In this document: positions 8,029 through 17,162 of the stretch, in pieces | Layout of the letters: every line of letters begins with the position of its first letter | How positions within the stretch are numbered: the first letter of the stretch is position 1 | NCBI RefSeq assembly: GCF_001642935.1 | Contig: NZ_CP016761.1 | Location: 3,968,001-4,032,000, forward strand | Direction: 5' to 3' | Source: Fictibacillus arsenicus | GTDB taxonomy: Bacteria > Bacillota > Bacilli > Bacillales > Fictibacillaceae | Length of the DNA stretch: 64,000 bases | The notes under the pieces: generated by a model | What the model was told of the DNA's origin: nothing | The model's input: the letters and a program-made list of their open reading frames with translations, nothing else | The model's database searches: none | Position numbers and translations under genes: made by a program

Positions 8029-9108
8029 TTATCGGCTGACTATATCGCCTTTTTCTTTCCTAATCTGCTTGCTTCTTAACTGTCCGCATGCAGCATCAAT
8101 GTCCGTGCCGTGCTCTTGGCGGATTTTACAGTTGATTCCGTTCTTTTTGAGTGTGTCATAGAAAGCTAAAACGGATTCTTGTGCACTTCGCTGATATTGA
8201 CTGTGCTCATCAACCGGGTTATATGGGATAAGGTTAATATAAACTTTTTTCTTTTTATCATGAAAAAGTGCTGCAAGTTCATTTGCTTCTTCTATATGAT
8301 CGTTCACATCTTTAAGTAAGATATATTCAATCGTTATACGGCGGTTTGTTTTCTCGATGTAATAATTGATCGAATCCATCAGTTTTTCTAGAGGGTATGC
8401 ACGGTTGATCTTCATGATTTTAGTACGCAGTTCATTGTTTGGTGCATGCAAGGAAATAGCTAAATTAACTGGGATATTTGTATCGGCAAATTCATAGATC
8501 TTGTTGACAATCCCACTAGTTGAAACAGTAATATGTCTGGATCCGATAGCAAGACCTTTTTGATCGATGATAATCTGTAAAAAGTTTACCATGTTCTCAA
8601 AGTTATCGAATGGCTCACCTATTCCCATTACTACGATATGACTTACTTTCTCACCGTTTCCTGCATCATCCAAATGATGCTGAACATTCATGATTTGTTC
8701 CACGATTTCACCACTGGTCAGATCACGAGTTTTCGTTAATAAGCCGCTTGCACAAAAACTGCAGCCAATGTTGCAGCCTACTTGAGTTGTTACACAAACA
8801 GATAGTCCATATTTATGCCTCATCAAAACTGTCTCGATTAAGTTTCCATCTTGAAGTTTAAATAAAAATTTAACCGTACCATCGGATGCTTCTTGTTTAA
8901 CATGATGCGATAACGTATGGATAACAAAATTTTCTTCTAAAAGAGCAGTGCAATCTTTGTTAACCTCTGTCATTTCAGAGAAATCTTTTACTCTCTTTCG
9001 GTAAAGATAATCCCACACTTGTGATGCCCGGTATTGTTTATGCCCATGTTCTAAAAGCCATGCCGCAAGCTGTTCAAATGTTAATCCATATATGGAATTA
9101 GTAATCAT
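8029..9108 (-). CDS. rlmN: RlmN-type 23S rRNA (adenine-C2) methyltransferase, radical SAM
   Basis: 359 residues. The radical-SAM cysteine motif reads [10 protein letters not shown] (CxxxCxxC), followed by [15 protein letters not shown] (SAM-binding GEP region) and, near the C-terminus, DIDAACGQL with the second catalytic cysteine. RlmN methylates A2503 of 23S rRNA and A37 of some tRNAs; Cfr-type relatives methylate C8 and give antibiotic resistance, and I cannot separate the two by eye. The ATG at 9108 has AGAGGT 6 nt upstream; a TTG at 9126 has none. It is not in the usual rsmB-rlmN-prpC setting, so it may be a second copy. Confidence 0.88.
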   Translation of the reverse strand: MITNSIYGLTFEQLAAWLLEHGHKQYRASQVWDYLYRKRVKDFSEMTEVNKDCTALLEENFVIHTLSHHVKQEASDGTVKFLFKLQDGNLIETVLMRHKYGLSVCVTTQVGCNIGCSFCASGLLTKTRDLTSGEIVEQIMNVQHHLDDAGNGEKVSHIVVMGIGEPFDNFENMVNFLQIIIDQKGLAIGSRHITVSTSGIVNKIYEFADTNIPVNLAISLHAPNNELRTKIMKINRAYPLEKLMDSINYYIEKTNRRITIEYILLKDVNDHIEEANELAALFHDKKKKVYINLIPYNPVDEHSQYQRSAQESVLAFYDTLKKNGINCKIRQEHGTDIDAACGQLRSKQIRKEKGDIVSR

Positions 9109-9362
9109 TAAAAGACCTCTTTTCAAAACATTAAACTTATTCTTTTATACTACTGAAAACTTATCATTCCCACAATGTTATCATGCCATTTCCAATACAT
9201 TCATATTAAAATCTTATCTTTTAAACCATACTATGTTTTGGGTCTTTCATAATCACTTGTTTAGCTCATATTTGCTGTTATATAAGCCTTTTAACCTATA
9301 TAGGCTGTAATTTCCATTTACGAATAAATAATAACCTGTAATAATAGATAAGCCAAAAACTT

Positions 9363-9392
9363 TTGACAATAATAAATATTTCAAAGTATTAT
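9363..9392 (+). promoter_or_regulatory. Sigma-A promoter of dtpT
   Basis: TTGACA (9363-9368) and TATTAT (9387-9392), spacer 18 bp, 28 bp before the start codon; strong RBS AAAGGAGGT at 9405. The remainder of the 311-bp rlmN-dtpT gap is AT-rich with no other feature that I can support. Confidence 0.7.
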
Positions 9393-9419
9393 ATTTAATG
9401 AAATAAAGGAGGTTGTCTT

Positions 9420-10910
9420 ATGTCAGACATCAATAGACAGAAAATTGTGGACAGTGTCCCTCAAAAAGGCTTCTTCGGACACCCTAAAGGTTTGTTCACA
9501 CTTTTCTTCACTGAGTTTTGGGAGCGCTTTTCTTACTATGGAATGAGAGCAATCCTGATTTATTACATGTATTACGAAGTTTCAAAAGGTGGATTAGGAA
9601 TTGAGGAATCCACAGCATTAGCAATCATGTCCATTTATGGTTCACTAGTATATATGTCTGGTGTTATCGGTGGTTGGTTAGCAGACAGAGTTTTTGGTAC
9701 ATCTAGAGCGTTATTCTATGGTGGTATTTTAATCATGATCGGTCATATTGTCTTATCATTACCGGGCGATCTGACGATGTTATTTATTTCTATGGTCTTT
9801 ATCGTAATTGGTACAGGTTTACTTAAGCCCAACGTATCAAGCGTTGTAGGGGATATGTATGCTCCTGAAGATAATCGCCGTGATGCAGGATTTAGTATTT
9901 TCTATATGGGTATCAACCTTGGTGCTTTCCTATCTCCGTTAATCGTAGGACAAGTTGCAAAAACGAGCTTCCATCTAGGATTCGGGATTGCCGCAGTTGG
10001 TATGCTATTAGGACTAATCGTATTTGTTGTTACAAAGAAAAAAAATCTTGGTCTTGCAGGTTCTTTTGTGCCAAACCCGCTTTCTCCGGCTGAGAAGAAA
10101 AAATATTCCTTAATTGTTGGAATTACAGTTGTTGCATTAGCAGTTATTCTAGGAACTACAATTCCTGCTGGGATTTTTACACTTAATGTGTTTATTACTC
10201 TTGTTGGTATTTTCGGTATTACGATTCCAACCATTTATTTCATCGTCATGTACCGCAGTCCAAAAACAACAGCTACAGAACGTTCAAGAATTTTGGCATA
10301 TATTCCATTGTTTATTGCGTCTGTTATGTTCTGGGCTATTCAAGAACAAGGTTCAACAATCCTTGCTGCTTATGCGGACAAGCGTACTGATTTAGAATTT
10401 GCTGGTCTTACGATTTCTCCAGCTTGGTTCCAATCGTTAAACCCATTATTCATCATCGTTCTAGCACCTGTATTCGCTTGGATGTGGGTGAAGCTTGGCG
10501 ACCGTCAGCCAACAGTACCAAAGAAATTTGCACTTAGTCTTTTCTTTGCTGGTTTATCATTTATGGTTATTCTTCTGCCTGCATACTTTGGCGGAGATAA
10601 CACATTGGTAAATCCTTTATGGCTAGTTCTTAGTTACTTTATCGTTGTACTTGGTGAGCTGCTATTATCACCAGTTGGACTTTCTGCAACAACTAAACTG
10701 GCTCCAGCTGCTTTCTCTGCACAAACAATGAGCTTATGGTTCTTATCAAGTGCTGCTGCACAAGCAATCAATGCACAAATCGTTAAGTTCTACTCTGCAG
10801 AAACAGAAATGATGTACTTTGGTACAATCGGTGGAGTTGCAATCCTGTTAAGTTTGATTCTTTTCGTGATTTCTCCAAAGATTCAGGAGTTCATGAAAGG
10901 TATTCGTTAA
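9420..10910 (+). CDS. dtpT: Di-/tripeptide:proton symporter, POT family
   Basis: 496-residue integral membrane protein with about 14 hydrophobic segments. The proton-coupling ExxER-type motif appears as FFTEFWERFSYYGMRAIL near residue 30-45, and the POT signature FSIFYMGINLGAFLSPLI is present near residue 160. Imports small peptides using the proton gradient. Own promoter and terminator; monocistronic. Length and motifs match DtpT/YclF proteins of Firmicutes. Confidence 0.92.
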   Translation: MSDINRQKIVDSVPQKGFFGHPKGLFTLFFTEFWERFSYYGMRAILIYYMYYEVSKGGLGIEESTALAIMSIYGSLVYMSGVIGGWLADRVFGTSRALFYGGILIMIGHIVLSLPGDLTMLFISMVFIVIGTGLLKPNVSSVVGDMYAPEDNRRDAGFSIFYMGINLGAFLSPLIVGQVAKTSFHLGFGIAAVGMLLGLIVFVVTKKKNLGLAGSFVPNPLSPAEKKKYSLIVGITVVALAVILGTTIPAGIFTLNVFITLVGIFGITIPTIYFIVMYRSPKTTATERSRILAYIPLFIASVMFWAIQEQGSTILAAYADKRTDLEFAGLTISPAWFQSLNPLFIIVLAPVFAWMWVKLGDRQPTVPKKFALSLFFAGLSFMVILLPAYFGGDNTLVNPLWLVLSYFIVVLGELLLSPVGLSATTKLAPAAFSAQTMSLWFLSSAAAQAINAQIVKFYSAETEMMYFGTIGGVAILLSLILFVISPKIQEFMKGIR

Positions 10911-10923
10911 TCGTTTGTAATTT

Positions 10924-10966
10924 AAGCCACTGGTGTAATGGAAAACCATTATGCCAGTGGTTTTTT
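10924..10966 (+). terminator. dtpT terminator
   Basis: Long stem CCACTGG-TGTAATGG / CCATTATG-CCAGTGG with loop AAAA, followed by TTTTTT. Confidence 0.93.
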
Positions 10967-11044
10967 ATGATAATTGTATTTAAAAAAAGAATCTCGCCTC
11001 TTCCGTTCCTCTCAACTGTCAGCGAACATCTTTAGAAAATAGTC

Positions 11045-11073
11045 AAAAAAAAAGAAACCTTACTCAAAGGCTT
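11045..11073 (-). terminator. Terminator of the AraC/DUF1761 operon
   Basis: AAGCCTT/AAGGTTT stem (one G-U pair) with a 5-nt loop, followed by a T run on the minus strand. Confidence 0.8.
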
Positions 11074-11087
11074 CCCAGCATAATCAT

Positions 11088-11468
11088 TTAGTTCATGAAC
11101 CCATGGAGCATACCAAGCAGGGTGAAAATAACGAAGTGATCCCCTATTGCTATGATGCAAGATTTTTTTGTTAACAATCCAAACAGTGAGTTTTTAATAT
11201 AAACCAATGAGATAAGCAAGCCGATCATAAATCCTATCGCTGTACCTGCTATAAAATTTTCAATCCCAGCAGCATTGATTAAAATGGATATTAAAAATGA
11301 ACTGATAAAAGCAGTAAGGACAGAAAAAATATATTTGAAAGAGCCCTGGCTTCCAGCTTCTTTTTTCTTTCCTAGCAGAATGGAATAGTAGATGCCCCCA
11401 TAGACCATATACAAAAGACCACCTAATAAAATGGCGATTCTGTTTAATTCATTTAATTCTAATAACAT
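11088..11468 (-). CDS. DUF1761-like membrane protein
   Basis: 126 residues with four predicted membrane helices (about residues 10-30, 45-65, 70-92, 102-124). Resembles the DUF1761 family, whose function is unknown. It starts 15 nt after the stop of the AraC/GyrI regulator, so the two form an operon; it is probably the regulator's target or partner, but that is inference. Confidence 0.65.
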   Translation of the reverse strand: MLLELNELNRIAILLGGLLYMVYGGIYYSILLGKKKEAGSQGSFKYIFSVLTAFISSFLISILINAAGIENFIAGTAIGFMIGLLISLVYIKNSLFGLLTKKSCIIAIGDHFVIFTLLGMLHGFMN

Positions 11469-11483
11469 AAAACTGTCCCCTTT

Positions 11484-12428
11484 TTATTTTGGTTCAATGG
11501 CTAGGGCAATAGCTTTTATTTTGCACTCAAGTGTTAAAGAGTTCTTATTTGGGACTATGCTTATAAGTTCAACCGGGTTACTTAAATATTTATAACCGCT
11601 TTTAGGGAGCCAATAGCTGTACAATTCAGAATAACATTCAATTAACATGCTTCTTCTACTGTAATCTACAGGTTCTTCAAACTCATAAACAACGTGTTTT
11701 CCGCCATAAAAAATAAAAGTATCCTCTTCACTTTCTACTCCACATCCTTCAGGGATCGCAATATGACAATCATACCTGCTCTTTTCAGGTGGAGTTATAT
11801 ATGGATTATTTCTTGGAATCCCTAGGAATATTGCACCTTCATCAAGAAGTTCCCTTGAATCACACCAGCGAAAGACCTCTTCCCACGCTGCAGGAATCCC
11901 TTTCGTATAAGAACCTATTATTTGATTTTTTACTGTTTTACATTTTGGCAAAACACGTGTTTCAACCTTAGCTAAGTCCAGCCATTTGAATTTATTATAG
12001 CGGGTATTCTCTTTGATCACTTTCGTCATTTTGCTTACTTGTTTAGAATTCTTGCTATCATCCTCATACTCACGGGGAAAACGTTCTAAATAGGCGCCTT
12101 CTCTCCATTTCTTTGGGTTCGTTTTAAAATAAGACTGAAAGGAATATGTAAAATACGACAAAGAAGAGAAACCGCACATTAATGCAACTTGGGTGACAGG
12201 AATATGAGGTTCATATATTAAAAGATGTGCCGCATTCTCCAAACGATTCCGTTTCACATAAGCAGATGGAGTTTCACCAACAATACTTTTAAACATTCTT
12301 TGAAAATGAAAAGGAGAGTATGTTGAGATCGCCGACAGCCTTTCAAGAGTGAGTGAATCTTCTAAATGTTCATCTATGTATTCCAGTACTTTAAAGATAT
12401 GCTTTCGCTGCTCTTTGTTAAAAATCAT
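11484..12428 (-). CDS. AraC-family regulator with GyrI-like effector domain
   Basis: 314 residues. The N-terminal AraC DNA-binding domain (about 8-108) has both helix-turn-helix units (LERLSAISTYSPFHFQRMF; VTQVALMCGFSSLSYFTYSF) and the conserved NPKKWR end. The C-terminal half (about 155-312) matches the GyrI-like/SOUL effector-binding fold found in BmrR- and Rob-type multidrug-responsive regulators (VETRVLPKCKTVKNQIIGSY). Typically senses hydrophobic small molecules. Autoregulation and control of the downstream membrane gene are likely but unproven. Confidence 0.88.
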   Translation of the reverse strand: MIFNKEQRKHIFKVLEYIDEHLEDSLTLERLSAISTYSPFHFQRMFKSIVGETPSAYVKRNRLENAAHLLIYEPHIPVTQVALMCGFSSLSYFTYSFQSYFKTNPKKWREGAYLERFPREYEDDSKNSKQVSKMTKVIKENTRYNKFKWLDLAKVETRVLPKCKTVKNQIIGSYTKGIPAAWEEVFRWCDSRELLDEGAIFLGIPRNNPYITPPEKSRYDCHIAIPEGCGVESEEDTFIFYGGKHVVYEFEEPVDYSRRSMLIECYSELYSYWLPKSGYKYLSNPVELISIVPNKNSLTLECKIKAIALAIEPK

Positions 12429-12610
12429 CGAATTTCCTCTTTCCCTTTCTCCATAAACCTGTTTCTAAATTATAAACTATAATTCCTATCGGCAAGTAAT
12501 AGAAATTGTACGCAGCCCATTAAAAAAAATTCAGTGTTTTTCCAAACCATTTAGACAAGCTTGCGTAAAATAAAATAGAAAAGAGAGAGGTTTTATGTTC
12601 TCTCGATAGG

Positions 12611-12851
12611 ATCGCAGGCTTTGTTAGTTACCGCTTTAGATTAGGTAATATGATTTTTGTAGATTATGGGGTGCTGGATACAAAGCAGCTAGGAAAAGGG
12701 ATCGCCGACTCTTTTCTTCCAGTCTTCGAAAACCATCTATTGAAACAGGGCATTCAAGTGGTTTATGGCAATGTAGATGAGGAAAGTTTTTAAACAACGG
12801 CTCAAGTATCGTCATCCAAAAAAATCTTACAGGTTCAAATCAGTAAAATAA
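12611..12851 (+). pseudogene. Decayed GNAT-like acetyltransferase fragment
   Basis: Open from 12611 without a start codon: 60 codons beginning IAGFVSYRFRLGNMIFVDYG, stopping at 12791. Removing one T in TTTTT at 12788-12792 restores the frame and continues FKQRLKYRHPKKSYRFKSVK to a stop at 12851. The pattern (GxxxYR...IFVDYG...LGKGIADSFLP) resembles the middle and end of a GNAT domain. The 5' half is missing. The rest of the 727-bp gap holds a terminator and a dispersed repeat. Confidence 0.5.
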
Positions 12852-12923
12852 TACTCGTTCTCTTTATGTAATAAAACTAAGTATACCACCGTCACAGGGT
12901 TAACCATGTAATTTTATAAATTA

Positions 12924-12958
12924 GCAGATCCATGTTAATCGTTGGGTCTGCTTTTTTT
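12924..12958 (+). terminator. Terminator-like hairpin after the GNAT remnant
   Basis: GCAGATCC / GGGTCTGC stem followed by seven T on the plus strand; probably the surviving terminator of the decayed gene. Confidence 0.75.
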
Positions 12959-13016
12959 ATGTGCTGTTTAATATTTAAAGCTGGCTCGTTATGTTAAGCC
13001 AGCTTGTCTGTTTTAC

Positions 13017-13127
13017 AAGTTGATTGGAGCGCAAGGTGCGAGACTCCTGCGGGAGCAGCGTGACAGGTGAGAATCCACAGGCTCAGAAGCTAGCTCACCT
13101 TACCCCTCGCGGAAATCAACCACTTCT
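13017..13127 (+). repeat. Dispersed repeat copy 1 (shorter variant)
   Basis: Begins AAGTTGATTGGAGCGCAAGG, contains GAGACTCCTGCGGGAGCAGC and GACAGGTGAGA, and ends GCGGAAATCAACCACTT. Terminal inverted GTTGATT/AATCAAC. The same unit recurs at 51657, 57357 and 63656. No transposase. Confidence 0.85.
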
Positions 13128-13155
13128 AATACCAACAAAGAATAAAAAGAGAAAA

Positions 13156-13980
13156 TTATTTTGAAGCAGTTTTCTTATTCATCCATTCAGGTTTATGGAA
13201 TTGTTCAAACTCACTATTGATCACTTTTTTAAATTCTTCAGATTCAACAGCTGCTTTAAGATCTTTAGCCAACTTTGAATTCTTATCTTCTTCTAAAACA
13301 ACGATTCGATTAATGATATCTTCTGGAAGCTTGTCCTTTACAATGGCGTCCTCTAAGTTTAAACCTGATGAGATCGCAAAGTTTCCATTGACCGCGGCTA
13401 AATCAACAGATTCCAATGTTCGGGGAGTTTGAGCCGCCTCTACTGGCTGAAATTTAAGCTTCTTCGGATTTTTTATGACGTCTTTTTCTGATACTCGCAG
13501 CGGATTTGCTTTACCGTCAATCTCAATTAATCCGTTATCTCTTAAAACCGTTAAACCGCGAGCTAGATTTGTTGGGTCATTTGCTAGTGCGACCGTGCTC
13601 CCAGGCTTGATTTCTTCGAGCGATTTAAATTTGTTGGAGTATATGCCGATAGGTGCTGTTGGAACCGTCACTACACTTGATAATTTCATATTATTTTCTT
13701 TTGAAAAAGCGTCCATATACACCTTATGCTGAAACAGATTTGCATCCAGCGAACCGCTTTTAAGTGATATATTCGGCTGTACATAGTCATTGAATTCCTT
13801 AACCTCGACTTTGTATCCCTTTTTCTCTAAATATGGCTTAACGCCTTTTTCAAGCATATCGCTATATGGAACGGTAGCTCCGAGTGTGATATCCTTCTTT
13901 TCCCCTTCTCCTGAAGCTCCACATCCAGCTAAAGCTATGATGGCTGTGAGCCCTATGATTAAACGAGTTATTTTTTTCAT
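13156..13980 (-). CDS. MetQ-like substrate-binding lipoprotein
   Basis: 274 residues, NlpA/MetQ family. Lipoprotein signal ending in the lipobox LAGC; the mature protein has the family pattern DITLGATVPYSDMLEKGVKP and FNDYVQPNISLKSGSLDANL. Binds methionine or a related sulfur compound for an ABC importer; no ATPase or permease gene is next to it. Start ATG at 13980 (13988-13996 holds AAGGAGTGG); a GTG 4 codons upstream overlaps that RBS. It lies 19 nt downstream of the flavin monooxygenase gene, under the same SAM riboswitch. Confidence 0.87.
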   Translation of the reverse strand: MKKITRLIIGLTAIIALAGCGASGEGEKKDITLGATVPYSDMLEKGVKPYLEKKGYKVEVKEFNDYVQPNISLKSGSLDANLFQHKVYMDAFSKENNMKLSSVVTVPTAPIGIYSNKFKSLEEIKPGSTVALANDPTNLARGLTVLRDNGLIEIDGKANPLRVSEKDVIKNPKKLKFQPVEAAQTPRTLESVDLAAVNGNFAISSGLNLEDAIVKDKLPEDIINRIVVLEEDKNSKLAKDLKAAVESEEFKKVINSEFEQFHKPEWMNKKTASK

Positions 13981-13999
13981 TCTTATCTCCACTCCTTTT

Positions 14000-15394
14000 C
14001 TATTGGTTAGTTTCCGCTAGAACTCTTCGATACTTTGCTGCTGGATGGTCACTTGGCAATAAGCTCTCTCCATGCGGAAATAATTTTTCCCTCAACGTTC
14101 CTTTGCTGTACTCTTTTTTATACAGTCCTCTTTCTTGAAGTACCGGTACGACCATTTCCACAAAAGCTTCCAGATCACCCGGAGTTACAAGGTGATTTAA
14201 GTTAAATCCATCAACACCAGACTCCTCAAACTGAGCTTGAATCCCGTCTGCTACTTGTTCTGGACTGCCAACAATATAGCTTCCCCTGTCAGGTGACTCA
14301 AACCGGTTAAGCACTTCTCCTACAGTAAGTTTTTTTGGTGCATCCTTTGTAAGTGTGGCAGCTTTGTAATGACCGCCTTCCGTAGACTTTGTATATTCAA
14401 ATGGAAGGCCAGGATCAAGTTCTTCGTATTCAGCAATATCATATCCGCTTGCACCATACTGTGCTTTTGCAGCATCAGAGCTCCAAACCTTTGAATATTC
14501 CTCAAACTTCTGCTCTGCTTCCTCTGTCGTTTCTCCAACTACAACATTTAGGAAAGAAAAGATTTTTATATCTTCAGGGTTCCGTCCATGTTTTTTCGCT
14601 CGCTCTCTAATATCATCTGCATAGAAGCGAATTCTTTTTGCTGTTGGACCTCCCACAAAAATACACTCAGCATGTTTTGCCGCAAAATCACGCCCTCTTT
14701 CTGAGGTGCCTGCCTGATAAATAACAGGTGTTCTTTGGAGGGATGGCTCGCTTAAATGAGGTCCCTCCACTTTAAAATACTGTCCTTCGTGGTTAATCTC
14801 ATGTACTTTTTCAGGATCGACTAGAGTGTCCGTCCCGATATCTTCAACAACCGCACCATCTTCCCAGCTGTTTTCCCAAAGTTTATAAGACACTTCTAGA
14901 TACTCATCAGCAATGTTATAACGCTCATCGTGTTTAATCATATCCTCCAGGCCAAAATTTCTGGCTGCATTAGGAAGATAGGAAGTAACGACATTCCAGG
15001 CAATCCTTCCTTTCGTTAAATGATCGAGTGTAGAAAAACGGCGTGCATTTCCAAAAGGCTGTTCATATGTGGTACTAACCGTAATTGCAAACGATAAATT
15101 TTCAGTTACACTAGCCATCGCTGAGATAAGCAAAGCGGGATCATTTAACGGAACCTGCAGTCCATCCCTGATTGAAGGGGCTTTACTCTTTTGATAAACG
15201 TCATAGACACCTAGAACATCTGCAAAAAATATGGCATCAAACTTCCCTTTCTCCAGCAGCTTGGCATAATCAATCCAATAATCTAAGTCTTTATAACCCT
15301 TATGCCGTTTATTTTCCGGGTGCTTCCAAAGTCCATGAGAGTTATGCATGGCACTTGTCATCTCAAATGCGTTTAACAAAATTTCTTTACTCAA
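14000..15394 (-). CDS. LLM-class flavin-dependent monooxygenase (NtaA/SnaA/DszA family)
   Basis: 464 residues. Bacterial-luciferase-like fold of the nitrilotriacetate/dibenzothiophene monooxygenase family: LDYWIDYAKLLEKGKFDAIF near the N-terminus, TVSTTYEQPFGNARRFSTLD, and GRIAWNVVTSYLPNAARNFG, the family FMN/substrate region. Uses FMNH2 and oxygen, usually to open organosulfur or related compounds. A SAM riboswitch upstream and a MetQ-like lipoprotein downstream point to sulfur scavenging. Closest functional analogue is likely YtnJ. Flavin reductase must be supplied elsewhere. Confidence 0.88.
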   Translation of the reverse strand: MSKEILLNAFEMTSAMHNSHGLWKHPENKRHKGYKDLDYWIDYAKLLEKGKFDAIFFADVLGVYDVYQKSKAPSIRDGLQVPLNDPALLISAMASVTENLSFAITVSTTYEQPFGNARRFSTLDHLTKGRIAWNVVTSYLPNAARNFGLEDMIKHDERYNIADEYLEVSYKLWENSWEDGAVVEDIGTDTLVDPEKVHEINHEGQYFKVEGPHLSEPSLQRTPVIYQAGTSERGRDFAAKHAECIFVGGPTAKRIRFYADDIRERAKKHGRNPEDIKIFSFLNVVVGETTEEAEQKFEEYSKVWSSDAAKAQYGASGYDIAEYEELDPGLPFEYTKSTEGGHYKAATLTKDAPKKLTVGEVLNRFESPDRGSYIVGSPEQVADGIQAQFEESGVDGFNLNHLVTPGDLEAFVEMVVPVLQERGLYKKEYSKGTLREKLFPHGESLLPSDHPAAKYRRVLAETNQ

Positions 15395-15441
15395 AATGAT
15401 TTCCTCCGTAACGTTTGAATTTTTTGTACCGCTCCCAAGAG

Positions 15442-15616
15442 AAAAAATAAAAACCTCTTCATGAATAAGAAGAGGTTAATAAAATACGTGAAATGGAAAA
15501 AACGCATTTGATCTCTCCTTATCTATCAAGCTTGTAAGCTTGCTGGAATTGGCACAGTTCTAAAATAGTTGTTGCCGAGGCTTCAAAGGGCCAGTCCCTC
15601 CACCTCTCTCGATAAG
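15442..15616 (-). promoter_or_regulatory. SAM-I (S-box) riboswitch with terminator, upstream of the monooxygenase-metQ operon
   Basis: Minus strand: P1 CTTATC at 15616, then GAGAGGTGGAGGGACTGGCC, GAAGCCTCGGCAACA and GTGCCAATTCCAGCAA, closing with GATAAG near 15518. These are the conserved S-box blocks. The downstream hairpin AACCTCTTC/GAAGAGGTT (15452-15477) with T run is the terminator. High SAM should stop transcription. Confidence 0.95.
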
Positions 15617-15644
15617 AAATCGATAGTATTCAATTTATCAACAG

Positions 15645-15673
15645 AATATACAGGAATAAAAATAGCCTGTCAA
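15645..15673 (-). promoter_or_regulatory. Sigma-A promoter of the minus-strand S-box transcript
   Basis: TTGACA (15668-15673) and TATATT (15645-15650), 17-bp spacer, about 30 nt before the riboswitch. Confidence 0.75.
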
Positions 15674-15720
15674 CGCACTTTCCCAAAATAATATAAAAAT
15701 TTTAAGTTTTCAGTTTTTCA

Positions 15721-15750
15721 TTGACAATATACTACCTAGTATCTTATAGT
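15721..15750 (+). promoter_or_regulatory. Sigma-A promoter of the plus-strand S-box transcript
   Basis: TTGACA (15721-15726) and TATAGT (15745-15750), 18-bp spacer, about 30 nt before the second riboswitch. Confidence 0.7.
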
Positions 15751-15779
15751 GATGACAATTAAAATTTATAATCTATTAT

Positions 15780-15944
15780 TCTTATCACGAGTCAGGGGAG
15801 GAACTGGTCCTATGATCCTGCAGCAACCGCTTATCTTTACTAGATAAGAAAGGTGCTAATTCCAGCAGACATGCTATGTCTGAGAGATGAGAAAGAGTTC
15901 TTTAACAACGTCCTCTTTCGTCATTTTGAAAGGAGGATTTTTTT
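15780..15944 (+). promoter_or_regulatory. SAM-I (S-box) riboswitch with terminator, upstream of the dehydrogenase-family gene
   Basis: CTTATCACGAGTCAGGGGAG, AACTGGTCCTATGATCCTGC-AGCAACC, AGGTGCTAATTCCAGCAGAC and GAGATGAG are the S-box blocks. Terminator CCTCTTTC/GAAAGGAGG (15912-15936) with seven T; an upstream GAGAAAGAG can pair with CTCTTTC as antiterminator. Confidence 0.95.
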
Positions 15945-15980
15945 ATGTCCTCTGAAAAATAATTGCAGGAGGAAAATTTC

Positions 15981-17162
15981 ATGTCAAGAACTTATGTGGA
16001 AACAGAACAAGATAAGATACAAACAAACGTAAAAGAAATCTTAAAACAAGCAGAAGAGCTAAAAGAAGTTTTCAGCAGAAGAGCCGATGTGATTGATTCA
16101 GAAGGGATATTCCCTTATGAAAATTTTGCGGATCTAAAAAAAATGAACTTCCTATCTCTGACGATACCAAAAGAGTTTGGCGGCCAAGGCCTCAACCTTC
16201 TTGAATATTTACAAGTCCAAGAAATTTTAGCTCAAGGCGATGCCCCTACTGCTCTATCTTTGGGATGGCACTTAGGTGTAATGCTTGAAGCGGCTGAAAA
16301 CAGGCATTGGCAAGGTTCAGCTTTTGAAAAGGTCAGCTCATTAATTGTTCAGGAAAGGTTACTCTTTAATTTGGCTCAGACAGAGCGAGCTACTGGAAGT
16401 CCTTCAAGAGGCGGAACCCCAGGCACAATTGCCAAAAAAGAAGAAAACGGCTGGCGTTTGAACGGAATTAAAGCATTTACTTCTATGGCTGAAGCTCTCG
16501 ATTATTCCATTATTACAGCAGATCTTAATCACACCGGTAAAAAGGGTTTTATTTTAGTTGATCATAAACGAGAGGGTGTTTCTGTAAAAGAAACCTGGGA
16601 CAGTATATCTATGAGAGGTACTAAAAGTGATGACCTTGTACTAGAAGATGTACTTGTTGATGAAGAAGACCTCTTATTTGTAGAAGATGGCCGTTCAGCC
16701 ACAACAAGAGGATGGTATCTTCAAGTACCTGCCGTTTATATTGGGATTGCCGCCGCTGCAAAGAATTATGCGATAAAATTCGCTTCAGAATACAGTCCGA
16801 GCACCCTGCCAGGTCCAATAATAGAAGTCCCGGAAGTGAGAAGGAAAATTGGAAAGATTGAACTGGAACTTTTTAATGCACGCCAGGTGTTATATGCTGT
16901 TGCAAGGAAATGGGTCGATCAGCCAGAGCAGCGAATAAATATGGCTTCAGAGCTTGCTGCTGTTAAGCATATTGCGACGAACAGTGCGAACAAAGTAGTT
17001 GATTTAGCGATGAAGATCGTCGGGGCTAGAAGTCTTTCTGCTTCCAACCCGCTGCAAAGGCATTTTCGTGATGTGCGTGCAGGACTTCATAATCCTCCGA
17101 CAGATGATGCAATCGTCTACTCATTAGCAGATGCAGTACTTTCTCAGGAGGAACATATATAA
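15981..17162 (+). CDS. Acyl-CoA-dehydrogenase-family flavoprotein for sulfur metabolism
   Basis: 393 residues with the three-part acyl-CoA dehydrogenase fold: helical N-terminus (LTIPKEFGGQGLNLLEYLQ), middle beta domain (LAQTERATGSPSRGGTP ... GFILVDHKREGVSVKETWD) and C-terminal helices. Members such as SfnB, DszC and B. subtilis YdbM act on organosulfur compounds or respond to sulfur supply rather than in fatty-acid oxidation. Regulation by its own SAM riboswitch supports that here. Start ATG 15981 has GCAGGAGG 8 nt upstream; a TTG at 15963 precedes the RBS. Exact substrate unknown. Confidence 0.85.
   Translation: MSRTYVETEQDKIQTNVKEILKQAEELKEVFSRRADVIDSEGIFPYENFADLKKMNFLSLTIPKEFGGQGLNLLEYLQVQEILAQGDAPTALSLGWHLGVMLEAAENRHWQGSAFEKVSSLIVQERLLFNLAQTERATGSPSRGGTPGTIAKKEENGWRLNGIKAFTSMAEALDYSIITADLNHTGKKGFILVDHKREGVSVKETWDSISMRGTKSDDLVLEDVLVDEEDLLFVEDGRSATTRGWYLQVPAVYIGIAAAAKNYAIKFASEYSPSTLPGPIIEVPEVRRKIGKIELELFNARQVLYAVARKWVDQPEQRINMASELAAVKHIATNSANKVVDLAMKIVGARSLSASNPLQRHFRDVRAGLHNPPTDDAIVYSLADAVLSQEEHI

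Noticed and set aside
13017-13127. CRISPR array or IS element for the dispersed repeats
   Set aside because: Copies are single, far apart, without spacers, Cas genes or transposase.
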